Of a stretch of 64,000 bases of DNA, positions 39,723 to 48,401 are shown piece after piece. Each line of letters starts with the position of its first letter. The first letter of the stretch is position 1. This DNA comes from Parahaliea mediterranea (GTDB taxonomy: Bacteria; Pseudomonadota; Gammaproteobacteria; Pseudomonadales; Halieaceae). The position numbers and the translations under genes were made by a program. The stretch covers positions 219,496 through 283,495 of the forward strand of contig NZ_QEWO01000006.1 of the NCBI RefSeq assembly GCF_003402235.1. Reading direction: 5' to 3'. Under the pieces are notes generated by a model, which made no database searches, was not told the DNA's origin, and worked only from the letters and a program-made list of their open reading frames with translations.

Positions 39723-41057
39723 ATGAAACAACCTGCCAAACGTTGGTTTCTGACCTTGGGGCTGTTCTCGGTGCTGGCCTCTGCCTGTCTTCCGCTGGTG
39801 GCCGCAGGCGAGCTGGGCCTGTCGGGCCTTGCCATGCACCGCGAAACCGGCCGCGACATCTACGTTGGCGCCCTGCGCTCAGAACAGGCGCTGGTGCAGG
39901 TTGCCGATATCGCCAACGCCAGCGGCGTGCGGGAGATGGAGTTTCGCATTGTCGCCCGTCGCACCAGCATGCGCAGCCTGCTGGGCGGCATTCTGCTGCA
40001 GGCGGAGGTTGCCACCGGCGCCGCCCCCAGTGCCGCCACGGTGGATTTTGCCAACGCCATCATGGGCAGCGTGCAGGGCAGCCTGTACACCAACGACAGC
40101 TTTACCCTGCGCAGCGAGGGCGATGTGGTTGCCCTGGTGGACGGCCACGAAGTGGCCCGCAGCCCCAGCCCCGTCGTGTTTGACTACTTCCTGGCTGGCT
40201 GGATTGACGAGCGCGGCGCGTCCACCGCCTTTCGCGACAGCCTGCTGGCGACGGACATCGACATCGATCTGCGCGCCACCTATGCCAGCCTGAAACCGAG
40301 CGCCGACCGACTGGCCGCCGTGAACGCCTGGGGCGGCGCGGCAGCGACCGGTTCTGAACCCGAGCCTGAGCCCAAGCCCAAGCCCAAGCCCAAGCCCAAG
40401 CCTGAAACCGTGCCGGCCCCTGCGCCCCAGCAGCAGGTTGCCGCGGCAACTGCTGCGCAGCCCGCCGCCGCTGAACCCGCGCCAACGCCGGCCAAGCAGG
40501 CCGCCACCCAACCCGCGCTGGCGGAGGCGGTCAAGCCGGTACCGGCAGCCGTGGTGGCAGCCACCGAAGCCGCCGCGGCCAGTGCCCCGGTGCAGGCCGC
40601 CTCCACCCCCAGCATCGCCATGGCGCAGCCCAAGCCGGTGATCAGCCCCGAGCCTGCCCCGGCGGTGGCGCTGGCCGCCGAAACCGCACCGGCAGACCCC
40701 AACGACATTACCCGCCTCAGCATTATCGAATACTCCCAGCGGCTGGCCGCCTTCAACTCCATGGTGTTTCGCATGGTAAACCTGGAAATTCGCTACCCCC
40801 GCGCCGCCATCCGCCGCAACATTCAGGGCGAACTGGAGCTGGACGTGGTGCTGGATGCCCAGGGCGCCCTGCTGGATGTGGCGGTGGCCCGCTCTTCCGG
40901 CCACGGCATGCTGGACGACTCCGCCCTGAAGGCCGCCCGGGAGGCCTTCGAAGACCCGCTGGCGGACCCGCTGGACAAGGTCGCCATTGCTGAATACAGC
41001 GGCGATGGCCAGCGCCTGGTGATACCGGTGCCGGTTAACTTTGTTCTTACCGAGTAG
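39723..41057 (+). CDS. Chalcone-isomerase-like domain fused to a TonB C-terminal domain
   Basis: A 444-residue envelope protein in three parts. After a signal peptide or uncleaved anchor (residues 1-28) comes a 170-residue domain whose pattern (GLAMHRETGRDIYVGAL; MEFRIVARR; VALVDGHEVARSPSPVVFDYFLAGWI; FRDSLL) resembles the bacterial chalcone-isomerase-like (Chalcone_3) family. A Pro/Lys/Ala-rich linker follows (about residues 215-330). The end is a TonB C-terminal domain (YPRAAIRRNIQGELELDVVLDAQG ... SSGHGMLDDSALKAAREA). The N-terminal helix lacks the Ser/His residues TonB uses with ExbB/ExbD, so canonical energy transduction is doubtful. The next gene starts five bases after the stop. Confidence 0.7.
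   Translation: MKQPAKRWFLTLGLFSVLASACLPLVAAGELGLSGLAMHRETGRDIYVGALRSEQALVQVADIANASGVREMEFRIVARRTSMRSLLGGILLQAEVATGAAPSAATVDFANAIMGSVQGSLYTNDSFTLRSEGDVVALVDGHEVARSPSPVVFDYFLAGWIDERGASTAFRDSLLATDIDIDLRATYASLKPSADRLAAVNAWGGAAATGSEPEPEPKPKPKPKPKPETVPAPAPQQQVAAATAAQPAAAEPAPTPAKQAATQPALAEAVKPVPAAVVAATEAAAASAPVQAASTPSIAMAQPKPVISPEPAPAVALAAETAPADPNDITRLSIIEYSQRLAAFNSMVFRMVNLEIRYPRAAIRRNIQGELELDVVLDAQGALLDVAVARSSGHGMLDDSALKAAREAFEDPLADPLDKVAIAEYSGDGQRLVIPVPVNFVLTE
40371..40400 (+). repeat. Hexanucleotide repeat encoding Pro-Lys
   Basis: Five exact copies of CCCAAG encode a Pro-Lys run in the linker of the TonB-like protein. Such runs make the rigid periplasm-spanning linker of TonB proteins and can change copy number by slippage in units of two residues. 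Confidence 0.85.
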
Positions 41058-41062
41058 GTGCG

Positions 41063-41581
41063 ATGGCTGAATTCCAACTGACCCATACGGCCCTGGTGGG
41101 CGCGCGCATCAACGCCTTCCGGCCCTATGGTTTCAACACCCGCGAGGCGCTCACCATGTGCCGGGTAGTGCCGGAAATGCCGGCGGCGCGGCCGGGCAGC
41201 CAGGTGTCGCTGAAGGACATCCTCACCGAGCAGTTGCCGCTGTGGATCCACAACATTATTACCGACCCGGACTTTCCCCAGCGCCACCGCCTGCTGATGC
41301 CGCTGCGCCGCTTTGAGGGCGAGCTGCGCGACAACAAGCACGACGAGGTGGTGTCATCGGTGCTGCGCCACGGGTTTCGCAGCCTGCAGATGGACCCGCT
41401 GGATTTGCCGCGCAGCATGCCGCTGCGCCAGCGCTGCGCCATGGTGGTTCACCTGAAGGTGTGGCAGGACGCCTACGACCGGCTGCGCGAGGAAGTGGTG
41501 GACATCCTCCTCGCGCATACCGAACAGCTCGGCCGCTGGTGTGAGTTTGCCCGCCACCCGGAACACGCGGCGGTGGGCTGA
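41063..41581 (+). CDS. Unknown protein following the TonB-like gene
   Basis: A 172-residue soluble protein with no signal peptide or membrane segment. It is Arg-rich and alternates predicted helices with short loops; the C-terminal part (LKVWQDAYDRLREEVVDILLAHTEQLGRWCEF) looks like a long helix or helical hairpin. No family was recognised. It begins five bases after the TonB-like gene and is almost certainly co-transcribed with it. The ATG is used although the ribosome binding site is weak. Confidence 0.6.
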   Translation: MAEFQLTHTALVGARINAFRPYGFNTREALTMCRVVPEMPAARPGSQVSLKDILTEQLPLWIHNIITDPDFPQRHRLLMPLRRFEGELRDNKHDEVVSSVLRHGFRSLQMDPLDLPRSMPLRQRCAMVVHLKVWQDAYDRLREEVVDILLAHTEQLGRWCEFARHPEHAAVG

Positions 41582-41596
41582 AAACGCCGGCCCCGC

Positions 41597-41929
41597 TCAG
41601 TGCTCGTCGGCGGGGCGACGGCCCTGGTTCCCCGTTACCATGCGGATGGTGCGCTGGCAGGTATCCAGCCAGGGCACCCGGGTATCGGTTTTGAGTACCC
41701 GTACAAAGCCGCCATCGGTGCGACAGCAGATGCTGGTCTTGTTCGGCGTCCAGTCCCCTTCGGCCGTGCGCGGCTTGCGGGTACTGTAGAACCACAGGCC
41801 GCGACAGTCCTGCATCACGTATTTGGCCTCGGTCGGCAGATACACTTTTTTCCCTTCGATCACGGCAAATACTTCCAATTCTGCGGCGGCCTTATCACCC
41901 AGCTCCGCCGTAGGCGTCATTGTCAGCAT
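41597..41929 (-). CDS. Small unknown protein with conserved-looking cysteines
   Basis: A 110-residue soluble protein containing a beta-rich core (AELEVFAVIEGKKVYLPTEA, VMQDCRGLWFYSTRK) and three further cysteines (ICC and DTC). The ATG at 41929 has GGGGGA eight bases upstream; an ATG at 41920 is also possible and the upstream extension to 42049 looks non-coding. No family was recognised. It is convergent with the preceding unknown gene and stands alone. Confidence 0.55.
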   Translation of the reverse strand: MLTMTPTAELGDKAAAELEVFAVIEGKKVYLPTEAKYVMQDCRGLWFYSTRKPRTAEGDWTPNKTSICCRTDGGFVRVLKTDTRVPWLDTCQRTIRMVTGNQGRRPADEH

Positions 41930-42242
41930 CCCTCTGTCCCCCAGGTTTTTCTTTTTTGCTCTGGTTATCTGCGGTGGCCAACCCCCGGCCGTTCCGCCGA
42001 ACGCACTGGTTTTTATTGCGTGCGCACTAACGTTATAGGGCGGGGGCAAAGCCCTGACAACGCTTGTTAGTGCTATTTATTCGCAAATTTGCAAGTGCTA
42101 GGGATTTTTTGCCAAATTTTTTCTGCGGCGGGAATTTCGGGCATCAATTTATGCCATTCGCTGCCAATTTTTTACAGGCCATACGGCATCAATGTTTTGT
42201 CGGCGGGCGGCCAGGGCCGCCGGATACGGCGCTTGAGCGACC
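41930..42242. other. Intergenic region, AT-rich, with a GC hairpin
   Basis: About 310 bases with no supported gene. The middle (42070-42180) is AT-rich with several T runs and may hold the promoter of the unknown protein on the minus strand. At its right edge a GGCGGCC/GGCCGCC hairpin (42206-42221) lies just past the end of the chemosensory cluster and may stop its transcript, although no T run follows. Confidence 0.5.
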
Positions 42243-42683
42243 CTAGCTGCGAATCAGGTTGAGGTGGGGCGGGCCACCCGGGCGGCCATCGAGGGGCTGC
42301 AGCGGCTCCGGCTGCGCACCGATGGGCAGGTGCCCCGCCTGTTCCACCGAGTTCATCAACATATAGAGCGACAGTTCGGAGCGGCCCTCGGTGCTGGCGG
42401 CGTGCTCGGTGAGCCGCGTCAGTTCTTCGCTGCCGATGACATTGAGCAGCACCGCATTGGTGAGGTAGTCGCGAATGATCTGGCGATTGACCTGGTCCTG
42501 CAGGTAGCGCTGGTAGCCAGCGTCGGCAAACACCCGGTTGAGGGTGTCGATATCACTCTCGCTCAGGGCCCGGTCGGTGAAGGGCATATCGCCGCCAAAG
42601 GCACTGTCGATGCGATCCGCCAGTTGGTTGAGCTGCACTGAATCCACGCCGATTCCCGCCGCCAAACCCGGCTCAGGCCCCAA
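42243..42683 (-). CDS. Unknown protein at the end of the chemosensory cluster
   Basis: A protein of up to 146 residues, mostly helical and acidic in the middle (IGVDSVQLNQLADRIDSAF ... ESDIDTLNRVFADAGYQRYLQDQVNRQIIRDYL) with a Pro/Gly-rich tail. No family was recognised. The start is uncertain: TTG at 42683 would overlap the CheW-like gene by 11 bases, and a GTG at 42647 is an alternative. It is the last gene of the leftward cluster and is probably co-transcribed with it, so a role in that system is possible but unproven. Confidence 0.55.
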   Translation of the reverse strand: MGPEPGLAAGIGVDSVQLNQLADRIDSAFGGDMPFTDRALSESDIDTLNRVFADAGYQRYLQDQVNRQIIRDYLTNAVLLNVIGSEELTRLTEHAASTEGRSELSLYMLMNSVEQAGHLPIGAQPEPLQPLDGRPGGPPHLNLIRS

Positions 42684-43155
42684 GCCCGGCGCTCAGGCCG
42701 TCGTCCACGGCAAGCGCCGCCAGCCGCCCGACCAATTCATCCTGCAGGGCCAGCAGGTCGGGCACCTGATAGGTCACGTTGTGCCAGCGAAAGGCCCCCA
42801 GGGAGCGGGGCAGGGCCTCGTCGGGCCGATCCACCATTTCCTGTACCGGCACCTGTTGCAGGCCCAGCCCCTGGCCGCGCAGGGCAACTGCAAAGTAGGG
42901 GCAGCCGTGGCCTTCCACCCCCAGCAGAATGGCCACCAGCCCGGTGCCGGCGCGCACATCGCGCCAGCGGGTTTCGCCGCGCTCGTCCAGATCCAGCAAC
43001 GGCACCACCTGCCCGCGCCAGTTCACCGTGGCGGGGGGCGTGTCCGCCACGTTGTACAGGGTCACAATCTCCGCCAGGCAGGACTGGGGCACGGCCCAGA
43101 TCTCCTGCGCCGAACAGGGCAGGAACAAACAGCGCGTGGATTGCGTCTGTGCCAT
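42673..43155 (-). CDS. chpC: CheW-like adaptor, ChpC type
   Basis: A 160-residue CheW-domain protein: IWAVPQSCLAEIVTLYNVADTPPATVNWRGQVVPLLDLD is the typical beta-barrel start. CheW adaptors couple receptors to the CheA kinase at the membrane. The ATG at 43155 is chosen because GAGG lies six bases upstream. It begins eight bases after the chpA-like stop codon. In the Pseudomonas pil-chp cluster chpC lies at the same end, but chpB comes before it there, whereas here the methylesterase gene is at the other end of the cluster. Confidence 0.8.
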   Translation of the reverse strand: MAQTQSTRCLFLPCSAQEIWAVPQSCLAEIVTLYNVADTPPATVNWRGQVVPLLDLDERGETRWRDVRAGTGLVAILLGVEGHGCPYFAVALRGQGLGLQQVPVQEMVDRPDEALPRSLGAFRWHNVTYQVPDLLALQDELVGRLAALAVDDGLSAGLGA

Positions 43156-43163
43156 TGCGGTCC

Positions 43164-46100
43164 TCAATTGAGCTGCAAACGGTGGCCGGTGAGTTGGGCA
43201 ATCTGCTCCACCAGCACCGGAAAGTTAAAGGGCTTGCCCATGTAGCCATTGCAACCGGCCTCCTGGGCCAGGGCGCGGTGCTTGGGGCCGGTGCGCGAGG
43301 TCACCATGATCACCGGCAGGTGCTTGTAGCGGGCCGACTTGCGAATTTCGCGCAGGGTCTGGATGCCGTCTTTCACCGGCATTTCCACATCCAGCAGCAC
43401 AATATCCGGCAGGCGGTGGGTGGTGTTGAGCAGGTCGATCGCCACCATGCCGTTTTCCGCGGTGACGGTTTCCACGCCGATATTGTCGAACTGGCTGGTG
43501 GCCACCATGCGCTGGGTGCGCGAGTCATCCACCACCAGTACCAGCAGGCGCTCGCTGTGCTCGCGCTCGAAGGCGGTGGCCGACACCACGCTGCTGGCCA
43601 TGCTGCGCACCAGGGCGTTCAAATCCAGGGCGACAATGGCCTGCCCGTCGGCGGTGGTCGCGCCACCGGCCACCCCCGGCACCTGGGCAAATTGCACCCC
43701 CAGGGAACGAATCACCAGTTCCAGCGCCTCTTGTACATCGTCCACCGCAATGGCCATGTAGCGCGCTTCACTGCCGGCCACAATCACCGGCACCGTGTTG
43801 CCGTTCCATGCGCCGGGCTCGGGCAGCTTGTCGCCGTTGCACAGGGTGGCCAGGTAGGCCGGCTCGCAGTCCAGCTCGAACAGGGGCAGCTTTTCGCCGG
43901 CACTAACCGCCGCGTAGAAGGTCGCCACCGGCACCTGCTCCACCGCCACCAGCCCATCCAGCGGAATAGCGTAGGCGGCTTCGCCGGCATTCACCAGCAG
44001 GGCGCCGTTCACGTTGACGTTGGAGGGCACGCGCACGGTGAAGGTGGTGCCAAGGCCCGGCGTGGATTCGATATCGATATCGCCACCGATCTGCTGCAGT
44101 TCGCTCAGCACAATGTCCATGCCCACCCCGCGGCCGGAAATTTCCGACAGGCGGGTGGCGGTGGAAAAGCCCTTGTGGAAGATCAGGCGCAGGGCCTCGC
44201 GGTCACTAAGCTCGCTGGCGTTGACCGCCAGGCCGCGGGTGATGGCGGTTTCGCGCAGCTGTTCCGGGTCCATGCCGCGGCCATCGTCGGCCAGGCGGAT
44301 CAGGTAGTCGGAGCCGTCCTTGCGCACGTCGATGCTGATCAGGCCGGTGTCGCCCTTGCCAGCGGCGCGGCGCTGCTCGGGGGATTCGATGCCGTGATCC
44401 AGCGCGTTGCGCACCATGTGCTCCAGAATGATCTGGCAGCACACGTGGCTGTCGCGGTCGAGCTTGCCCACTTCGTTCAGCACCCGGAAGTTCACCGCCT
44501 TGCCAAGGTCCGCCCCCACGGTGCGCACAATGCGGCGCAGGCCCGGCATCAGCCGCGACACCGGCACCACCCGCGCATCGCGGATGGCCGAACCCAGGGT
44601 GGAGACAACCGCAGTCTGCTGTTTCAACATCGCCTCGGCCGAGGCCGCCTGGCGGCTGGAGACGTGAATCAGGTCGTCCAGATCCTCGATCGCCTCGCGC
44701 AGAATGCTCGCCGCTTCCTGCAGTTCCGAGTAGCGATCCATTTCCAGCGCATCCATCTCGCTGTCCATGCGCCCGCCGTGAGAGGTCACGTTCTGCAGGG
44801 CGCGGTCGGCGATTTTGGTAATGTGTGAGCGCACCGAGGACAGGCGCGCAGCCAGCTCCGCCGCGGCGCGCTTGCCGCGCACCGTGCTCTGGGAGGCGCG
44901 CACCCCCAGCTGCTGGGCCTGGTTATTCAGATTCAGCAGATGATCCAGCGCCTGGGAGGTCATGCGAATGGTCTGCTGGGCCGCCAGTACCTTGGCGCCC
45001 TCGTCCGCCAACTGTTTGTCCTGCTGTTTTTCCTGCGCCGGGGCCAGGGCGGGCTGTGGCGTGGCGTGGTGGTGTACGGCGCTATCGCTGTCCACCGCCG
45101 CGGCCGCATCGTCCACCTGTTGCGGTTGCACCACCGCCTCTGCCAGCGGCAGCTCGCTCGGCACATCCGTTTTGGTGTCCCGGATGTGGGCAAAGCCGTT
45201 CACCGCCGCATCCAGCCAGGCATTCACTATGCGGAAGTAGGCGGGCTCATCCCCGGGAACCGGGCGCGCCAGCCCCTCCAGCAGGGTTTCAAAATTGTGG
45301 ATGAGGGTGCCGTAGCGCTGCAGGCCCACGCCCTTGGCAATGCCCTTCAGGGTATGCAGTACACGTGGCACGGTATCGCGGCCGGCCGGTGAATGGATGT
45401 CCTGCTCCCACTGGCCGATGGCATCTTCGAGCTTTTCAATCTCAGTGGCGCCCTCCTCAAGGAAGGCATCCAGAAAGTCGCGGAACACTTCTGTGCCGCT
45501 GCGGCTGGTGTAGTTGAAGCGAATGGTGGCGGGAATGCACCAGGCCATATCGCCGTCGCTGTCCTCCGCTGCCGGGCGGGCCACTGTCGCCAGCGGCGCC
45601 GGTGCATGAGTTTCGCTGTCTGCGCTATTGGTATCGACCCTGGTGCTGTCGGCATCATCACGAAGATTGTCTCTACCTGGCGTCGCATTGTCGGCGTCGC
45701 TGGATTCAGCGGCCAGTTCATTGAGCACGCCATAGAGCGCGTCCAGGTCATTGTCGGTGCCGCCGAGGCTGTCAAACAGGGCCTCCACGTCGCTCTCGCT
45801 GGCCGGGGCACTGTCATCGTCCCAGTCATCCAGATCCGCTGCGGAGAAAATCGCCGGTGCCGTCACATCGTCTTCTGCTGTGCCGGGGTTCTCGGCCGTG
45901 ACATTCTCCTCTGTGATATCGGCATCGCCCTCTGCCGCAACGGCGAATACCCCCGCGTCATCCAAGGGCGCTTCCAGCGCACTATCCAGAGGCTCGTCCA
46001 GAAGCCCGTCCAGCAACCCATCCAGCGCCTCTTGCAACGCTCCGTCCAGCGCTCCGCCCAACATCCCATCCAGCGGCTCAGGCAGCGCTTCGTCCAGGGG

Positions 46101-48365
46101 CTCGTCGAGACTGGGCCAGTCCTGCACGGGGTCGGCCGCATGGTCTTGCGCTGCAGACAGTTGGGACAGGGCCGGTCGGTTCAGCGCCTGCACTACCTCA
46201 TCATCCCGCTTGGGGGCGGCGCTACTGACACTGTCACCGTCGTTGGCTGATTCCGAGTCCGTGGCGAAGCTGCCAGCCATACCGGCCCCCCCGAGGGACA
46301 GGTCCAGGCCGATAGCATGACCCGCCTCGGCGGCAGGAGATGGCCAGGCATCCCCCGCGCTGTCTTGCGGTGTTGGCGCAGGCAGCTCAAAGTCCGCCTG
46401 CAGCAGCTGGTTGCAGGTGTCGCCACTGCTGCGCCAGGCCAGGCGCAAGCACAGGGCGTCGCGTTCTTCCCGCGGCAGGCGCAGCAGGGCGGCGGGCAGC
46501 TCGGGGCACACCTCGGCCACCGGCAGGTAGCCCTCGTCAACGCTCTGGCGGCGCGACAGGGGGTCGGTGGCCAGCATGGCATCCAGCAGCACGCTCTCCT
46601 CGCTCTGGCCCAGCTGTGCCAGGCGCGCGGCCACTGCCGCCGACACGCTCTCCATCACCGGCGCCAGTACCTGGGTAAGGGCCGCCACTGTCGCGGGATT
46701 AAAGTCCTGGGGCAGGCTGAAGTCCTGGTGGTAATCGAGGTTGGAATCCAGCGACGGGTCCACCGACACCACCCCCTCGGTACGCTCCACTTCCAGGGCG
46801 TCGATATCCCAGCGGCTGTCAGCCAAACTGCCGCCCTGCAGCAGGTAGCGATCAAATTCGCTGTCGTCGCTGGGCGGTGCGTAGCGACTGACATAGGCAA
46901 AAACATCCTCGGCTGGCTCATCGGCTGCTGCCTGTTCCGGCTCCGCTATCGACTCAGGCGCTGCCATGGCGGCGACGGCCTCAGCGTCGGGTGCTGCGCC
47001 CAATAGCGCCCTCTCGCCAAGCGTGGGCTCAACAAAAGTGGGTTCATCAAGGCTCAGCTCATCAAGCGACCATTCACTGCCGGCAAGATCTACCGTCTCG
47101 GGCCCTGCCGCATCGTCGTCCGCGACGGCAAAGGCCGCCACATCGCTGAGATCGATATCCTCCCAGTCGCCGCCGTCGAAGCTGGCCGGCAGTTCGTCGG
47201 CGGCGGGGCTGGCGGCATCGGTGAAGCCCTGCATGCTGGCCGCCAGGTCACTGAGGTCCAGCTCGCCGGCCAGAAAGTCGATGTCATCCTCGGCCTGCGG
47301 GGCTGTATCGGGGGTTTTATCGAGGGCTGCATCGAGGACTGTTTCAGGGGCTACATCAGGGGCTACATCAGGGACGGCAGCCGGCGCAGAGCTGCTGGCC
47401 TGCTCTGCCGCGAAGGCGCCGAGAAACTCGCTGTAATCCGTGCTGGTAGCGCTGTCGTCGTCCAGATCCAGCGCGTCGCCCACGCCCTGTTCTTCAAACC
47501 GTGCTGTATCAAGGGGTGCGTCTTCCACCAGCGCTTCTGCAACCGGCCCTTCTGCAACCGGCGCCTTCTCAAGCGCTTGCCCGCAGAGGTCGAGCGCATC
47601 CCAGCAGCCCTGTCCTTCAAAGGCGCCTTCGCCATCATCGGCCGCATCACCGCCATCAAGCGCATCGACCGACGGTGGCATCACCAGGTCAGGTTCTTGT
47701 TCAGGCGCAAGCGCTGGTGCCGCGTCGAACTCAACTGAAGGCGCTATGGCGGATACAACGGCAGGTTCTACGACAGGTTCAATGGCGGGTTCAATCGTGG
47801 GTTCAAGCGCAGGCACAGGTTCGGCCTCGGCTTCAACGGTCAGTTTAGCCGCAGGCTCACGCACCGGCGCCGCCTGAGGGGCGGCAGGAGCGGTTTTGCG
47901 ATTACGCTGTAAAAACAGGGGTTGGGCGCCAATGTCGTCGTCGTCCAGCAGGCCGAGGATATCGCTGCCGTCGCTGATGTGGCCGGTTTCGCCAGCAGCC
48001 GATGGCTGACGACGGCGATGGTCAATGGCCATGACCCCAGGGCCACCGCCGTGGTGATCAGCCCCATTGGGGTGCTTGCGGGCGTCGGCGTAAATGTCGC
48101 TGCCACTGTCGCCAGAGAGTACGATTTCTTCACCGACAAAGGCGGACAGGTCGTCGCCGGATCCGTTGCCCCCCATCATGTGGCGCCCGGCAACAGCGGC
48201 TTCGCTCTCGGACAGGTCGGCCACCGGGAAGGCATCGTCCGCCAGGCTAAATAGGCTGTCGCTGTGTTCGGAGAGGTCCTGCTCCAGCAGCCATTTGAGG
48301 GTTTTTTTGCGCTGGTCCTGTTCCGGCGTGGACGCCTCGTCCTTGCCATTGTTATCTGAATACAC
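43164..48365 (-). CDS. chpA: ChpA-like hybrid CheA kinase, C-terminal part (separate gene)
   Basis: A 1733-residue histidine kinase. The first ~950 residues are acidic, Ala/Pro-rich and repetitive with little folded structure. Then come an Hpt domain with RVLHTLKGIAKGVGL, a dimerisation region, the CheA ATPase (HMVRNALDHGIE, DDGRGMDPE, SGRGVGMD), a CheW-like domain (AAYAIPLDGLVAVE) and a C-terminal receiver with VVDDSRTQR, DVEMPVKDG and MGKP. It should phosphorylate response regulators such as the PilG-like protein. Compared with Pseudomonas ChpA it lacks the N-terminal Hpt array, which is encoded by the separate gene upstream. The start is GTG at 48365 with GGGAGA upstream. Confidence 0.88.
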   Translation of the reverse strand: MYSDNNGKDEASTPEQDQRKKTLKWLLEQDLSEHSDSLFSLADDAFPVADLSESEAAVAGRHMMGGNGSGDDLSAFVGEEIVLSGDSGSDIYADARKHPNGADHHGGGPGVMAIDHRRRQPSAAGETGHISDGSDILGLLDDDDIGAQPLFLQRNRKTAPAAPQAAPVREPAAKLTVEAEAEPVPALEPTIEPAIEPVVEPAVVSAIAPSVEFDAAPALAPEQEPDLVMPPSVDALDGGDAADDGEGAFEGQGCWDALDLCGQALEKAPVAEGPVAEALVEDAPLDTARFEEQGVGDALDLDDDSATSTDYSEFLGAFAAEQASSSAPAAVPDVAPDVAPETVLDAALDKTPDTAPQAEDDIDFLAGELDLSDLAASMQGFTDAASPAADELPASFDGGDWEDIDLSDVAAFAVADDDAAGPETVDLAGSEWSLDELSLDEPTFVEPTLGERALLGAAPDAEAVAAMAAPESIAEPEQAAADEPAEDVFAYVSRYAPPSDDSEFDRYLLQGGSLADSRWDIDALEVERTEGVVSVDPSLDSNLDYHQDFSLPQDFNPATVAALTQVLAPVMESVSAAVAARLAQLGQSEESVLLDAMLATDPLSRRQSVDEGYLPVAEVCPELPAALLRLPREERDALCLRLAWRSSGDTCNQLLQADFELPAPTPQDSAGDAWPSPAAEAGHAIGLDLSLGGAGMAGSFATDSESANDGDSVSSAAPKRDDEVVQALNRPALSQLSAAQDHAADPVQDWPSLDEPLDEALPEPLDGMLGGALDGALQEALDGLLDGLLDEPLDSALEAPLDDAGVFAVAAEGDADITEENVTAENPGTAEDDVTAPAIFSAADLDDWDDDSAPASESDVEALFDSLGGTDNDLDALYGVLNELAAESSDADNATPGRDNLRDDADSTRVDTNSADSETHAPAPLATVARPAAEDSDGDMAWCIPATIRFNYTSRSGTEVFRDFLDAFLEEGATEIEKLEDAIGQWEQDIHSPAGRDTVPRVLHTLKGIAKGVGLQRYGTLIHNFETLLEGLARPVPGDEPAYFRIVNAWLDAAVNGFAHIRDTKTDVPSELPLAEAVVQPQQVDDAAAAVDSDSAVHHHATPQPALAPAQEKQQDKQLADEGAKVLAAQQTIRMTSQALDHLLNLNNQAQQLGVRASQSTVRGKRAAAELAARLSSVRSHITKIADRALQNVTSHGGRMDSEMDALEMDRYSELQEAASILREAIEDLDDLIHVSSRQAASAEAMLKQQTAVVSTLGSAIRDARVVPVSRLMPGLRRIVRTVGADLGKAVNFRVLNEVGKLDRDSHVCCQIILEHMVRNALDHGIESPEQRRAAGKGDTGLISIDVRKDGSDYLIRLADDGRGMDPEQLRETAITRGLAVNASELSDREALRLIFHKGFSTATRLSEISGRGVGMDIVLSELQQIGGDIDIESTPGLGTTFTVRVPSNVNVNGALLVNAGEAAYAIPLDGLVAVEQVPVATFYAAVSAGEKLPLFELDCEPAYLATLCNGDKLPEPGAWNGNTVPVIVAGSEARYMAIAVDDVQEALELVIRSLGVQFAQVPGVAGGATTADGQAIVALDLNALVRSMASSVVSATAFEREHSERLLVLVVDDSRTQRMVATSQFDNIGVETVTAENGMVAIDLLNTTHRLPDIVLLDVEMPVKDGIQTLREIRKSARYKHLPVIMVTSRTGPKHRALAQEAGCNGYMGKPFNFPVLVEQIAQLTGHRLQLN
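45955..46115 (-). repeat. Degenerate repeats encoding LDxxL units in the ChpA linker
   Basis: The coding strand repeats short units translating as PLDEAL, PLDGML, ALDGAL, ALDGLL, LLDEPL and PLDSAL. The pattern repeats about every 4, 8 or 12 residues, suggesting expansion by slippage. Further repeats lie in the same gene at about 47335-47380 (VAPDVAPE) and 47740-47830 (EPTIEPAIEPVVEP). Confidence 0.7.
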
Positions 48366-48401
48366 GGTGCGTCTCCCTGTCAGTACCGGCCCGAGCGCTG
48401 C

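Noticed and set aside
43149..44828. Long plus-strand frames opposite the ChpA kinase and receptor genes (also 49509-51773 and 51794-53143)
   Set aside because: They mirror strongly supported minus-strand coding regions and have the His/Gln-rich look of antisense GC-rich frames.
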